Part shown: positions 1-5,520 of the stretch, one piece after another
Layout: every line of letters starts with the position of its first letter
How positions within the stretch are numbered: position 1 is the first letter of the stretch
Source of the DNA: Euryarchaeota archaeon UBA346
GTDB taxonomy: Archaea; Thermoplasmatota; E2; DHVEG-1
Reading direction: 5' to 3'
Length of the DNA: 5,884 nt
Assembly (NCBI GenBank): GCA_002496355.1
Contig: DAJP01000060.1
Location: 1-5,884 of the forward strand
Notes under the pieces: generated by a model
The model's database searches: none
The model's input: only the letters and a program-made list of their open reading frames with translations
What the model was told of the DNA's origin: nothing
Position numbers and translations under genes: made by a program

Positions 1-378
1 AAAGATTCTCTGACAAGAAAAATGATCCTGCTCTATGCAGGGACGTTCCTGTTTCCGTCCTTCATCTTTGATGAAATGGAAAAACACAAAGGGGAATTAG
101 TAGAAAAATCAGGAATGGGAACAAAACAATTCGATATATTACTTACCATTCTTCTTCAAAAGGTACAAATCGTGCCAACTCACCTTCTCCGCCCTTTTGA
201 AAAGAGAGCTTACGACATAGTAAAAAACATCGATCCTGATGATACCCTGTTTATCGCCTGTGCACTTGCGTATTCAGATAGTATGATTTGGTCCGATGAT
301 AAAAAACTCAAACAACAGACAGTCATCCCTATCATCAACACTGAAGAAATGTATCACCTCTTCTATGGAGCATTATGA
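1..378 (+). CDS. PIN-domain ribonuclease-like protein, 5' end outside window
   Basis: The frame is open from base 1 and gives 125 residues. The internal ATG at 22 is not the true start, because the residues before it (KDSLTRK) read as normal PIN sequence. PIN domains are Mg2+-dependent ribonucleases, often VapC-type toxins, with four conserved acidic residues. Three are visible, numbering from base 1: Glu25 in FPSFIFDEMEKHK, the Asp cluster 78-81 in DPDDTLFIACAL, and Asp100 in IWSDDKKL. The first catalytic Asp, normally in an N-terminal DTNV/DANV-like strand, would lie an estimated 15 or so residues upstream of the window. The gene overlaps the next one by ATGA, so they are probably translationally coupled. 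A toxin role is inferred from family and layout. It could instead be a stand-alone RNA-processing PIN protein. The fold call is firm, the cellular role is not. Confidence 0.85.
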   Translation, partial: KDSLTRKMILLYAGTFLFPSFIFDEMEKHKGELVEKSGMGTKQFDILLTILLQKVQIVPTHLLRPFEKRAYDIVKNIDPDDTLFIACALAYSDSMIWSDDKKLKQQTVIPIINTEEMYHLFYGAL

Positions 379-575
379 GAGATTTCAACGACGAATATAA
401 ATGGATGCAGAAGCAAAACTTAGAACAATTCAAAGGAAAATGGATCGCAGTTATCAACAAAAAGATCGTCGGCAGCGGAGTGTACGCAGATGACGTTGTC
501 AGAGACGTGAAAAAGAAGACCAAAGAGACCCCATTTTTAATCAAAGTCCCAACGGAAGACTTTCTCTTACTCTGA
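375..575 (+). CDS. Small DUF5678-type protein, candidate partner of the PIN protein
   Basis: This is a 66-residue protein whose ATG at 375 overlaps the PIN stop codon (ATGA). A GGAG ribosome binding site at 367-370 lies four bases upstream. The pattern is typical of DUF5678-like small archaeal and bacterial proteins: W10, NLEQF at 15-19, GKWIAVI at 21-27, a Gly-Ser-Gly turn, an Asp/Val-rich helix, then PFLIKVPTEDFLLL at the C terminus. The biochemical function of the family is not established. Such genes are, from memory, often found beside PIN or aspartyl-protease-like genes. Coupling to the PIN gene suggests an antitoxin or accessory partner, although most toxin-antitoxin operons place the antitoxin first. 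There are no membrane segments. The assignment rests on recalled pattern similarity and was not searched. Confidence 0.7.
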   Translation: MRDFNDEYKWMQKQNLEQFKGKWIAVINKKIVGSGVYADDVVRDVKKKTKETPFLIKVPTEDFLLL

Positions 576-591
576 TGATCATTTGAATACG

Positions 592-599
592 TATAAATA
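592..599 (+). promoter_or_regulatory. TATA box for the winged-helix gene
   Basis: The sequence TATAAATA is centred near 595. With the usual archaeal spacing of about 26 bases, transcription would start near 621, leaving a leader of about 26 bases that includes the GGTGAT ribosome binding site. A second AT-rich candidate at 611-616 would put the start inside the ribosome binding site and is less likely. Confidence 0.5.
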
Positions 600-627
600 C
601 TAGTTCATACTATATAGTTATTAACTA
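599..627 (+). promoter_or_regulatory. Cluster of overlapping palindromes, candidate operator
   Basis: Three palindromes built from ACTA/TAGT half-sites sit between the TATA box and the start codon: ACTAGT (599-604), ACTATATAGT (609-618) and TAGTTA-T-TAACTA (615-627). They overlap the predicted transcription start, where a repressor would block initiation. The adjacent gene encodes a DNA-binding winged helix, so autoregulation is the simplest reading. Individually these palindromes could arise by chance in AT-rich DNA. Their clustering is the evidence. Confidence 0.4.
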
Positions 628-636
628 ATAATAATT

Positions 637-642
637 GGTGAT
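637..642 (+). promoter_or_regulatory. Ribosome binding site GGTGAT fixing the start at 647
   Basis: GGTGAT is complementary to the ATCACC of the archaeal 16S rRNA 3' end and lies four bases before ATG 647. It selects this ATG over the in-frame TTG at 635 and GTG at 638, which overlap or precede the site. Confidence 0.65.
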
Positions 643-646
643 AACA

Positions 647-925
647 ATGTCAAAAACTATCCAAGAATACAGACTCGACCACTCCCCCACCCTCAACACG
701 GTCCTTATGGTAGAACACACCCTCCAAACCATGAACGAAAACCTCATCACCGTCGCACAACTCAAGAAAATCCTCCCAAAACAAATCAACCACAACACGC
801 TCATGATCATCCTAACATACCTGGAGGCAAGCAACAAAATCGCAGTCAGCCTCAAAGGAATCACCTGGATACATAACACCAACCCAAGCCTCAGAAAAAC
901 AATCTCTGAAGGACTCGAGCTATGA
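647..925 (+). CDS. Winged-helix antitoxin-like DNA-binding protein
   Basis: The protein has 92 residues from ATG 647. An N-terminal segment (TIQEYRLDHSPTLNTVLMVE, 4-23) leads into a helix. A helix-turn-helix follows at about 34-63: ITVAQLKKILP, then NHNTLMIILTYLEASNKI. A short wing (IAVSLKGITWIHN) ends near residue 77. I recognise the TLNTVLMVE, NHNTLM and LKGITWIH blocks from a small euryarchaeal protein family commonly followed by a RelE/ParE-type toxin. That is what follows here, overlapping by ATGA, but the toxin is truncated. The likely role is antitoxin and autorepressor acting on the palindromes upstream. Third codon positions are strongly A or C, with very few T or G, unlike the lipoprotein gene further right. 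This suggests a different history or transfer. The DNA-binding fold is well supported, the antitoxin role moderately. Confidence 0.8.
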   Translation: MSKTIQEYRLDHSPTLNTVLMVEHTLQTMNENLITVAQLKKILPKQINHNTLMIILTYLEASNKIAVSLKGITWIHNTNPSLRKTISEGLEL

Positions 926-972
926 AAAAAGTACGTGTCATCCTCTCACCAGAAGCAGAAGAAGAGTCTTAA
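922..972 (+). pseudogene. Remnant of a RelE/ParE-type toxin gene (first 16 codons)
   Basis: An ATG overlaps the stop of the winged-helix gene (ATGA, 922-925) and encodes MKKVRVILSPEAEEES before TAA at 970-972. MKxVRVILSPEAEE is the recognisable first strand and start of the first helix of archaeal RelE/ParE-like mRNA interferases, which usually run to roughly 100 residues or more. No continuation of that fold (such as the later FRVELPNFWRMLY-like block known from relatives) was found in any forward frame up to 1227. This looks like truncation by deletion or replacement rather than a single frameshift. It leaves the upstream antitoxin-like gene without a working partner here. Confidence 0.6.
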
Positions 973-1051
973 TAGACCTATAACCCTACCGGACCGACCT
1001 TTATAATGAAGTTCTCCTATAAAGAGAATATCTTTCATTCTCAGAAAGGTG

Positions 1052-1073
1052 GGAAAACTTTTCCTATTTTTTT
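1052..1073 (+). terminator. Possible terminator after the toxin remnant
   Basis: GGAAAA (1052-1057) and TTTTCC (1059-1064) are inverted copies, followed within three bases by seven T residues at 1067-1073. The hairpin is weak, but archaeal termination relies mainly on the U-tract. A second T-tract of eight lies at 1108-1115. Either could end the upstream operon. Confidence 0.35.
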
Positions 1074-1193
1074 CCCCAATATTGACTATATAATCGATGA
1101 ATCAGCATTTTTTTTGAACGAATAATTAAATTTATTCACTTTTATTATCGTTATAGTCAAATTCCTGTTGAATAATTTTTTAAGTTCTATTCC

Positions 1194-1209
1194 CCTATTA
1201 TAAAATAGG
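1194..1209. repeat. Short inverted repeat in the C11 gene leader/promoter
   Basis: CCTATT (1194-1199) and AATAGG (1204-1209) are perfect inverted copies separated by ATAA. The element surrounds a TATA-like sequence and ends seven bases before the GAGG ribosome binding site. It could be an operator or a leader hairpin. Chance occurrence in AT-rich DNA is possible. Confidence 0.35.
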
Positions 1210-1227
1210 CATAAAGAGGGAAAGAAT

Positions 1228-2433
1228 ATGCGGAACGTAAAAAAAAGAGTAGTAAAGGCAAGTATCATGATCTGTCTTCTCCTGGGAGGATGTCTCATCA
1301 CGGCACAAGCAACATCACTTAAAAATTCTACGGATCTAGTAAATAAACCAGGAAACAAAGCATGGACAACTCTGTTCTATCTTGATAATGATTACACTGG
1401 ATACTTTAACGATGCCTTACAGGAAATCTTTCTTGATGAAATCGCATCGACATCGAATGTCAACGTGGTAGTGATTCAAGACAACCTAGACGAACCTGCA
1501 GTCATGTACTATATCGATGAAAACCATAGTGCAATAGTCCTTGAAGAACTTGGTGAGGTGAACATGGCAGACCCGCAGGTTCTGAAGAATTTCATTGCCT
1601 ATGGAAAAGAACAGTATCCCGCAGATCGATATCTCTTATGGGTGTATAACCATGGTGGTGCCTGGAAAGGTGCGTGTCTCGATGAAACAGACAACGCCAT
1701 CGGTATGACACTGGATAACTTCCAAAAAGCGCTCACTGAGACTGGCGGCGTTGACGTCATCTGTTTTTTAGCCTGTCTGATGAGCTCTCTTGAGGCAGCG
1801 TATGAACTTCGAAATTGCGTCGAAGTTCTTGTCGGAAGTGAGGACCTAGCGTATGGATCATGGTTTGATGATATCTGCGGCGACACCAATCAACTTCTTA
1901 CCGATACACCAGATGTATCAAATGAAGAAATTGGTGTGAAGATCGTTCAGTTCTTCGATGAGAGTGGCAATCCTCCAACAAATAAACTCACCATCAGCGC
2001 ATTGCGAACTTCAGCCATCGAATCATTAGCACTTGCCATTGATGATTTAACCAGATATTACAGCAAACAATGGTTCAAGTATTATCGCTACGTGGCAGAA
2101 GCGTTTGACAACACGTTCCTCTTATCTGATTTGGATGAATGGGCGACGGTGTTCGAGGTGTACGATCTCCGAGGATTCCTTGAGAACCTCCCCCCATGCA
2201 CAAAAACAGAGGCAGCACTCGAGATGTTTAATGATGTGGTTATCACCGAGGTTCATGGGTCAGACATGGAAGGAACACATGGGCTGTCAATCTTCTTCCA
2301 ACCGCATCTCTCACAATACAGACTCTATAAGCAGTACAGAGATAAGACCTATGGTCTTGATTTTGTACAGGATACCTATTGGGACGAGTTTCTGTTCCTC
2401 TTCATCCTCACCAATGTCTTGTTGAGAAAATAA
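1228..2433 (+). CDS. Secreted clostripain-like cysteine peptidase (family C11)
   Basis: The protein has 401 residues from ATG 1228, with GAGG eight bases upstream. The basic N terminus (MRNVKKRVVK) and hydrophobic segment 11-25 form a signal peptide. LGGC at 19-22 could be a lipobox (lipid-anchored Cys22), or signal peptidase I could cut near TAQA. The peptidase domain starts at about 45 (WTTLFYLDNDYTG) and follows the C11 order: strand NVNVVVIQDN (77-86), catalytic His142 in YNHGGAW, catalytic Cys183 in FLACLMSSLEAAYELR, SEDLAYGSW (204-212) and EGTHGLSIFF (348-357) near the C terminus. C11 enzymes are calcium-dependent endopeptidases that normally cut after Arg or Lys. Here Leu181 sits two residues before Cys183, where the family has the specificity Asp (DAC), so cleavage preference may differ. 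The likely role is extracellular protein degradation. The family call is firm, activity and specificity are inferred. Confidence 0.9.
   Translation: MRNVKKRVVKASIMICLLLGGCLITAQATSLKNSTDLVNKPGNKAWTTLFYLDNDYTGYFNDALQEIFLDEIASTSNVNVVVIQDNLDEPAVMYYIDENHSAIVLEELGEVNMADPQVLKNFIAYGKEQYPADRYLLWVYNHGGAWKGACLDETDNAIGMTLDNFQKALTETGGVDVICFLACLMSSLEAAYELRNCVEVLVGSEDLAYGSWFDDICGDTNQLLTDTPDVSNEEIGVKIVQFFDESGNPPTNKLTISALRTSAIESLALAIDDLTRYYSKQWFKYYRYVAEAFDNTFLLSDLDEWATVFEVYDLRGFLENLPPCTKTEAALEMFNDVVITEVHGSDMEGTHGLSIFFQPHLSQYRLYKQYRDKTYGLDFVQDTYWDEFLFLFILTNVLLRK
1804..1828. repeat. Nine-base-pair inverted repeat inside the C11 gene
   Basis: GAACTTCGA (1804-1812) and TCGAAGTTC (1820-1828) are perfect inverted copies around a seven-base loop. 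They lie about 28 bases after the catalytic Cys codon, within the codons for ELRNCVEV. The transcript could form a stable hairpin. The repeat may simply reflect coding constraint. Confidence 0.5.
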
Positions 2434-2460
2434 TACGACACAGAGGGCGGAAAGCTTCCC

Positions 2461-3561
2461 CTAATCCGTTCCAGGGATGTCATAGGGTTCTTTTGCAGGA
2501 TGACGATCGTATTCAAACCAGGGAAGAGGGAGCCCTATACCGGTTTCCAAAAAAACAAACACGAATCCTACCACTAAAAATCCACGTATTCTCATGGGGC
2601 CAATCCCAATCCAGGTATCCCAATAATTACCGACCCATTGATCTTTCTTCGTGATGACGACACCATAAAAAGTAACGAGGATACTTCTCGTCCACCAGTA
2701 TCCCCGACTGAGATTTCCGAAACTGTAATTTTTGAAATTGTTCTGGGTGATAATATTCCCTCTCTGTCCTGGGTCAAAGTTGGTACTCTCCACACAGATA
2801 GGACAGTCATCAATCTCATTCCTATAGATGACATTCTTTGTACCAAATATCCGAATTCCCTCAACGCAGCGTAGAATCCTATTTCCTGAGATATTTTGCT
2901 CATCACCAGTAAGAACAATTCCACCATAGATCCCACAATCGGTGATGACGTTGCCTGTTATCGTTATACTCAATGGAGAATCTGTTACTGCGCTGATACC
3001 AGGACTACAAAAGCTTATTTCATTATGAATAATTTGAATATGATTCCCTCGAATCCCAATCCCTTTATTCGGGTTATCTCCTTCTTTTTTTGTATGAAGA
3101 ACGCAGTCTGATATGGTAATATTGTTTTGATCATTCGACGCGATACACCCCGCATTATACCCGTTTGAATTCTCAATAAGAAAATTAGAGATAAGGACCT
3201 GGCTTGCTTCAATCCGAAGGACGTCACCTAACGCCACATTACCATCAATGAAAGGTCTCCCCGTATCATTCCCACCCCCCAGCTCATGAGCAATACCCAG
3301 AAGCGTGATATTATCGTTTTTTATGTACATCATTTGTTCAGGATACGTCCCGCTGTACACCTCGATGGTATCCCCAGGACTTGACGCATTCAGTGCTTCC
3401 TTTATCGATGTGTAATCCGCATCACCAGGTTCATCGTCCACAGTGATAACAGTCTTTCCAGAAGGAAATTCAGAATGTATAGCTGGAACGATACTTGTCC
3501 CCACGAAAAAGAAGAGGACACCAATTGTAAAATATTTTCTTAACAGAGAATGTTTTTTCAT
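2461..3561 (-). CDS. Exported NosD-like right-handed parallel beta-helix protein
   Basis: The protein has 366 residues and the ATG is at 3561. Residues 1-30 are a signal peptide: basic KKHSLLRK, hydrophobic YFTIGVLFFFVGTSIVPA, cut likely near AIHS. Residues 38-75 (VITVDDEPGDADYTSIKEAL, SPGDTIEVYSGTYPE) are the standard opening of NosD/pectate-lyase-type beta-helices. The rungs run from about 83 to 275 with an N-x-I-x-x-C-like repeat and Cys185, Cys209, Cys232 and Cys253 spaced 24, 23 and 21 residues, probably stacked in a ladder. After NYW (312-314) comes a hydrophobic stretch (327-347) and the ending PWFEYDRHPAKEPYDIPGTD, which I recall as common in such archaeal proteins. It has seven N-glycosylation sequons. 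Cell-surface binding or carbohydrate handling is plausible; no catalytic site is evident. It is convergent with the C11 gene across 27 bases. Confidence 0.85.
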   Translation of the reverse strand: MKKHSLLRKYFTIGVLFFFVGTSIVPAIHSEFPSGKTVITVDDEPGDADYTSIKEALNASSPGDTIEVYSGTYPEQMMYIKNDNITLLGIAHELGGGNDTGRPFIDGNVALGDVLRIEASQVLISNFLIENSNGYNAGCIASNDQNNITISDCVLHTKKEGDNPNKGIGIRGNHIQIIHNEISFCSPGISAVTDSPLSITITGNVITDCGIYGGIVLTGDEQNISGNRILRCVEGIRIFGTKNVIYRNEIDDCPICVESTNFDPGQRGNIITQNNFKNYSFGNLSRGYWWTRSILVTFYGVVITKKDQWVGNYWDTWIGIGPMRIRGFLVVGFVFVFLETGIGLPLPWFEYDRHPAKEPYDIPGTD

Positions 3562-3776
3562 CTTTTCCTACCCCAATATAAGATAAAAAAGACTGCTCCG
3601 TATATAAATTTTTGTTTGAATGATTGACAGGATAAAAAATTCGAAGAGTGTCCGAGGATTGAAAAGTATGGTTTTATCCTATTTTTTTCAATAAAAGGTA
3701 AAATTCCAGCGAGTTTGAATTTAAAGATTTCGATACTAAATTAAAATCACCATTGAATTCAACATATCGAAAGAAC
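3562..3776. other. Divergent intergenic region between the beta-helix and lipoprotein genes
   Basis: The region contains the strong minus-strand TATA box at 3601-3608 and an eight-base inverted repeat (ATTGAAAA 3658-3665, TTTTCAAT 3685-3692) enclosing the T-tract 3682-3688. AT-rich TATA candidates for the lipoprotein gene lie near 3719-3726 (TTTAAAGA) and 3735-3747. Neither is decisive. No gene is seen. Confidence 0.55.
3601..3608 (-). promoter_or_regulatory. TATA box of the beta-helix gene
   Basis: The minus strand reads TTTATATA, a near-ideal euryarchaeal TATA box, preceded by the A-rich run AAACAAAAA that can serve as the TFB recognition element. Expected transcription starts near 3578, giving a leader of about 17 bases before ATG 3561. 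Confidence 0.65.
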
Positions 3777-5312
3777 ATGAATAGTAATAAGAATTCATCC
3801 AAGAAAATCATTTCTGCTGTATTTCTTATCTCCCTTATTTATCTCTCTGGTTGCATTAATATCACGGAAATCAAGCCATTGACAAAAGATACACTTGTTT
3901 GGGGGGTTCTCAGACCTGAGCAAATTGACGCCTTAAATATAACAATTGAGAATAGTTGGTCCCTTATTCCAAATATCTACGATAGTCTTTTGGAAATCGA
4001 CAACAAGTTTCGAACGATCCCTGCCCTTGCTGTATCCTGGTCTACCCCTGATATTCAGACGTGGCGCTTTAACCTGAGACATGGTGTGAAATTCCATAAT
4101 GGAGAAGATTTTACAGCAAAGGATGTGAAATTCACCCTTGAGGACATTTCAAATAGCTACTATTACGACACCATTGACAACATCACGATTGTCGACGATT
4201 ATACAATCCAATTTCGAACCCATACCCCATCACCAGCTATTCCATCCTTTGTGTACGACTGTATTATCCTTTGTAAGAACGCAACACCGGAACAAGGATT
4301 CATTGGTACCGGCCCGTACCACATCGTAGCATTTGACCCTGGAAACTACACGAAATTAGAATGGTTTGAAGACTACTGGGGAGAGACTCCACAGGTTAAA
4401 ACCGTGTATTTCAAGGCTATCGAAAACACGACTGCACGGTTGGATGCCCTATTGTCTGGTGAGATTGATATCGCCCAATATACTATAGATGAAAGGTATC
4501 AAGCAATCTCTCAGAATCCAAATATCACCGTTGTCTTGTATCCTTCCCTAAATCGATTCATTGTAGGATTTGATATGCGGAAGAATGAAAGCTATGCCTT
4601 CCCAGATGGTGCGAACCCGACGGCTGATGTTCGTGTCAGAAAAGCAATCTACCAAGCCATCAATGTCACGCAGCTGATCAACGGGCCGTGCAATGGTTTA
4701 GCCGAGCCTCTTTCCCAACTCATTGCTCCCGCTATTTTTGGGTATAATCCAAAAATCGCTCGCTTGCCTTATAATCTCACTGAGTCAAAACGATTGCTGG
4801 CAGAAGCTGGATATGCGCACGGATTCAATATATCCGTGGATAATATCGAGAAAGGCGTGAATATACAAAGTAGCTGTCTTATTGTGCAACAGCTTTCTAA
4901 AGTTGGGATTAACGTAACCCTGACGAATCTTTCGTTTCTTGACTTCGATCAAAAAGTCATGGTGAACCGAAATACCTCGATGTATCTAGTCGGCTACGGG
5001 GGTAGTATGACTGTTGACGGTGGAACGGAGTATAACTATTTCATTCAATCTGTCAGCGAAAATACGGGATCACTGAATAGTGGATATTATTCCAACCCGG
5101 AAGTGGATCGACTAGGTATTGAATCATCCCAGGAGATGTCTCCTGTCGCTCGATTAAAGCTTTTACAAGAAGGTTTTCGAATCGCCTTGGTCGATGATAT
5201 AGCGTATGTACCATTATTCAATTGGGATAACATCATATTGACAGCAAACAATGTCAACTTCTCCCCCTATGCTGATCAATATATGATCGTCAAAGACATT
5301 ACATTTACCTAA
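3777..5312 (+). CDS. ABC transporter substrate-binding lipoprotein, peptide/nickel type (family 5)
   Basis: The protein has 511 residues from ATG 3777. An in-frame TTG at 3753 would add eight residues, but ATG gives a compact signal peptide (MNSNKNSSKK, then IISAVFLISLIYLSGC). The LSGC lipobox makes Cys26 the membrane-anchored N terminus. Family 5 features follow: ALAVSW at 83-88, the signature WRFNLRHGVKFHNGEDFTAKDV at 96-117, GTGPY at 177-181, the DALLSGEIDIA block at 223-233, ADVRVRKAIYQAIN at 283-296 and YYSNPEVDRL at 437-446. Length is normal for OppA/DppA-like proteins. It probably binds peptides outside the membrane for import, and its ligand cannot be read from sequence. Fifteen N-x-S/T sequons suggest heavy N-glycosylation. 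No permease or ATPase gene is adjacent: upstream is a divergent gene, downstream 420 bases without genes. No strong ribosome binding site is seen. Confidence 0.92.
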   Translation: MNSNKNSSKKIISAVFLISLIYLSGCINITEIKPLTKDTLVWGVLRPEQIDALNITIENSWSLIPNIYDSLLEIDNKFRTIPALAVSWSTPDIQTWRFNLRHGVKFHNGEDFTAKDVKFTLEDISNSYYYDTIDNITIVDDYTIQFRTHTPSPAIPSFVYDCIILCKNATPEQGFIGTGPYHIVAFDPGNYTKLEWFEDYWGETPQVKTVYFKAIENTTARLDALLSGEIDIAQYTIDERYQAISQNPNITVVLYPSLNRFIVGFDMRKNESYAFPDGANPTADVRVRKAIYQAINVTQLINGPCNGLAEPLSQLIAPAIFGYNPKIARLPYNLTESKRLLAEAGYAHGFNISVDNIEKGVNIQSSCLIVQQLSKVGINVTLTNLSFLDFDQKVMVNRNTSMYLVGYGGSMTVDGGTEYNYFIQSVSENTGSLNSGYYSNPEVDRLGIESSQEMSPVARLKLLQEGFRIALVDDIAYVPLFNWDNIILTANNVNFSPYADQYMIVKDITFT

Positions 5313-5326
5313 CGAAAAGATAGATG

Positions 5327-5350
5327 TTTTACCAAGAGATTTGAACCCTT
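5327..5350 (-). other. tRNA T-arm-like remnant with adjoining acceptor strand
   Basis: The minus strand reads AAGGG-TTCAAAT-CTCTT, a five-pair stem (one G-U) with the canonical seven-base T-loop. It is followed directly by GGTAAAA, as a 3' acceptor strand would be. TTTTACG at 5405-5399 on the minus strand could pair with six of those seven bases, giving a span of 79 bases. The intervening sequence lacks a recognisable D-arm or anticodon arm, and no CCA follows, so this is not called a tRNA. It may be a decayed tRNA, an integration-site fragment or coincidence. Confidence 0.25.
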
Positions 5351-5504
5351 ATCGAAATCAGAACTATAATTTATCATTAAAAAATTGTGTTTTTCTCCCG
5401 TAAAATTGCCCGTGCAAATTAAATAGCATTTCGGGTGGCGTGACATATCCCGTGGGTTACAGCTCCCTGAAAAAAAAAGCAATACCAAAAACTTCAGTAA
5501 AAAA

Positions 5505-5520
5505 CATATGATCATATGAT
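5505..5520. repeat. Tandem CATATGAT containing a 14-base perfect palindrome
   Basis: CATATGAT occurs twice in succession (5505-5512, 5513-5520). The first 14 bases, CATATGATCATATG, are a perfect palindrome. The element lies about 90 bases upstream of the TATA box at 5611. It could be a regulator-binding site; chance in AT-rich DNA is not excluded. Confidence 0.45.

Larger units (their letters stand above)
973..1227. other. AT-rich intergenic region before the C11 peptidase gene
   Basis: No convincing gene is present. The region contains three T-tracts (1067-1073, 1108-1115 and a six-T run near 1176-1181), a weak hairpin at 1052-1064 and a short inverted repeat at 1194-1209. A GAGG at 1216-1219, eight bases before ATG 1228, is the probable ribosome binding site of the peptidase gene. 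Its TATA box is uncertain. ATTATAAAAT (1197-1206) is TATA-like but would start transcription almost at the ATG. An AT-rich stretch near 1122-1135 would allow a longer leader. Confidence 0.6.

Noticed and set aside
635..646. Alternative TTG/GTG starts for the winged-helix gene
   Set aside because: They overlap the GGTGAT ribosome binding site, which is correctly placed for ATG 647.
1006..1125. A 39-codon open frame from ATG 1006 (MKFSYKENIF...)
   Set aside because: It has no ribosome binding site, contains T-tract-encoded Phe runs and resembles no family I know; it is probably chance in intergenic DNA.
3658..3692. Eight-base inverted repeat with a 19-base loop
   Set aside because: A repeat of this size and spacing is expected about once or twice by chance in such a window; it is noted only in the intergenic description.
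3753..3776. Upstream TTG start of the lipoprotein gene
   Set aside because: It adds eight residues without improving the signal peptide, and no ribosome binding site precedes it; ATG 3777 is preferred, though not proven.
4306..4321. Palindrome-like GGTACCGGCCCGTACC
   Set aside because: It is imperfect and lies in codons for the conserved GTGPY motif, so protein constraint explains it.
5327..5405. A complete tRNA gene on the minus strand
   Set aside because: The T-arm is good, but no D-arm with GG, no anticodon stem and an imperfect acceptor stem were found.
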